Positions 32,448 through 32,466 of a stretch of 32,466 bases of DNA are shown here, piece by piece (positions within the stretch are counted from its first letter, which is position 1; each line of letters begins with the position of its first letter). Below the pieces are notes generated by a model. The model made no database searches and was not told where the DNA came from. It was given only the letters and a program-made list of their open reading frames with translations. Both the position numbers and the translations under genes were made by a program. Origin of the DNA: an uncultured Roseiflexaceae bacterium (GTDB lineage Bacteria > Chloroflexota > Chloroflexia > Chloroflexales > Roseiflexaceae); contig CALJIC010000099.1 of NCBI GenBank assembly GCA_937974195.1, forward strand, positions 1-32,466. The letters run 5' to 3'.

Positions 32448-32466
32448 AGCCGCCTTGAACGAGAGC

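Larger units (their letters stand above)
31961..32466. other. 506-bp tail without recognisable gene
   Basis: Open frames exist on both strands but are Arg/Pro/Ala-rich and resemble nothing I know. A perfect hairpin (32206-32224) and an outward-facing promoter (32419-32447) are listed separately. No secF terminator with a T run was found. A small unknown gene or RNA cannot be excluded. Confidence 0.5.

Overview
The window is very GC-rich chromosomal DNA, strongly GC-biased at third codon positions. It most likely comes from a member of the Chloroflexota (Chloroflexia-like); confidence is moderate. Three things point that way: a secreted amidase ending in QYMPLMFR, a carboxypeptidase carrying the FPETGHTL / FGFPLTEEF type of C-terminal domain, and separate secD and secF genes behind clean sigma70-type promoters. 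No rRNA, tRNA, CRISPR array, insertion sequence or phage gene was seen.

Left part (1-13.7 kb) holds mostly single genes with mixed functions. In order they are a DUF5946 protein (-), a Gfo/Idh/MocA oxidoreductase (-), a large soluble PAS-GAF-PAS-PAS histidine kinase (-), a D-threonine aldolase/D-serine dehydratase-type PLP enzyme (+), a small lipoprotein (-), an M19 dipeptidase (-), a P-loop kinase-like protein with a beta-rich tail (+), tsaD with an unusual internal insert (-), a large secreted zinc amidase with a PA14 domain (+) and a SRPBCC protein (+). A perfect 19-bp hairpin closes this part.

Middle part (13.7-26.4 kb) is the most interesting. A GntR/FCD regulator starts a leftward run of eight genes. 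These are the regulator, a class III aminotransferase, an SDR dehydrogenase, a GH4 glycosidase, a Tat-type lipoprotein sugar-binding protein, two CUT1-type sugar permeases and a DAO-family FAD oxidoreductase. Divergent from it are an IlvD/Edd sugar-acid dehydratase and an M81 (MlrC-like) metallopeptidase. The 454-bp divergent region carries an 18-bp operator, TTGTATAC-AA-GTATACAA, lying on the -10 box of the regulator, plus two half-site matches around a TTGACT/TATAAT promoter facing the dehydratase. I infer one co-regulated system that imports a glycoside, cleaves it with an NAD-dependent GH4 enzyme (CHGS motif, suggesting a uronoside), and processes both a sugar-acid and an amine-bearing product. 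The substrate is unknown.

Right part (26.4-32.5 kb) holds an M14 carboxypeptidase with a probable leaderless transcript (-), a glycine-zipper stress-type protein (-), a membrane-anchored DsbA-like thioredoxin-fold protein (+), secD and secF (+). A final 500 bp has no recognisable gene but ends in a promoter facing out of the window.

Short tandem repeats recur at gene ends. Units of the type GTGACNRG, or units containing CCACGGAG, begin exactly at the TGA stop codon of five genes. This is the clearest unexplained non-coding pattern here.
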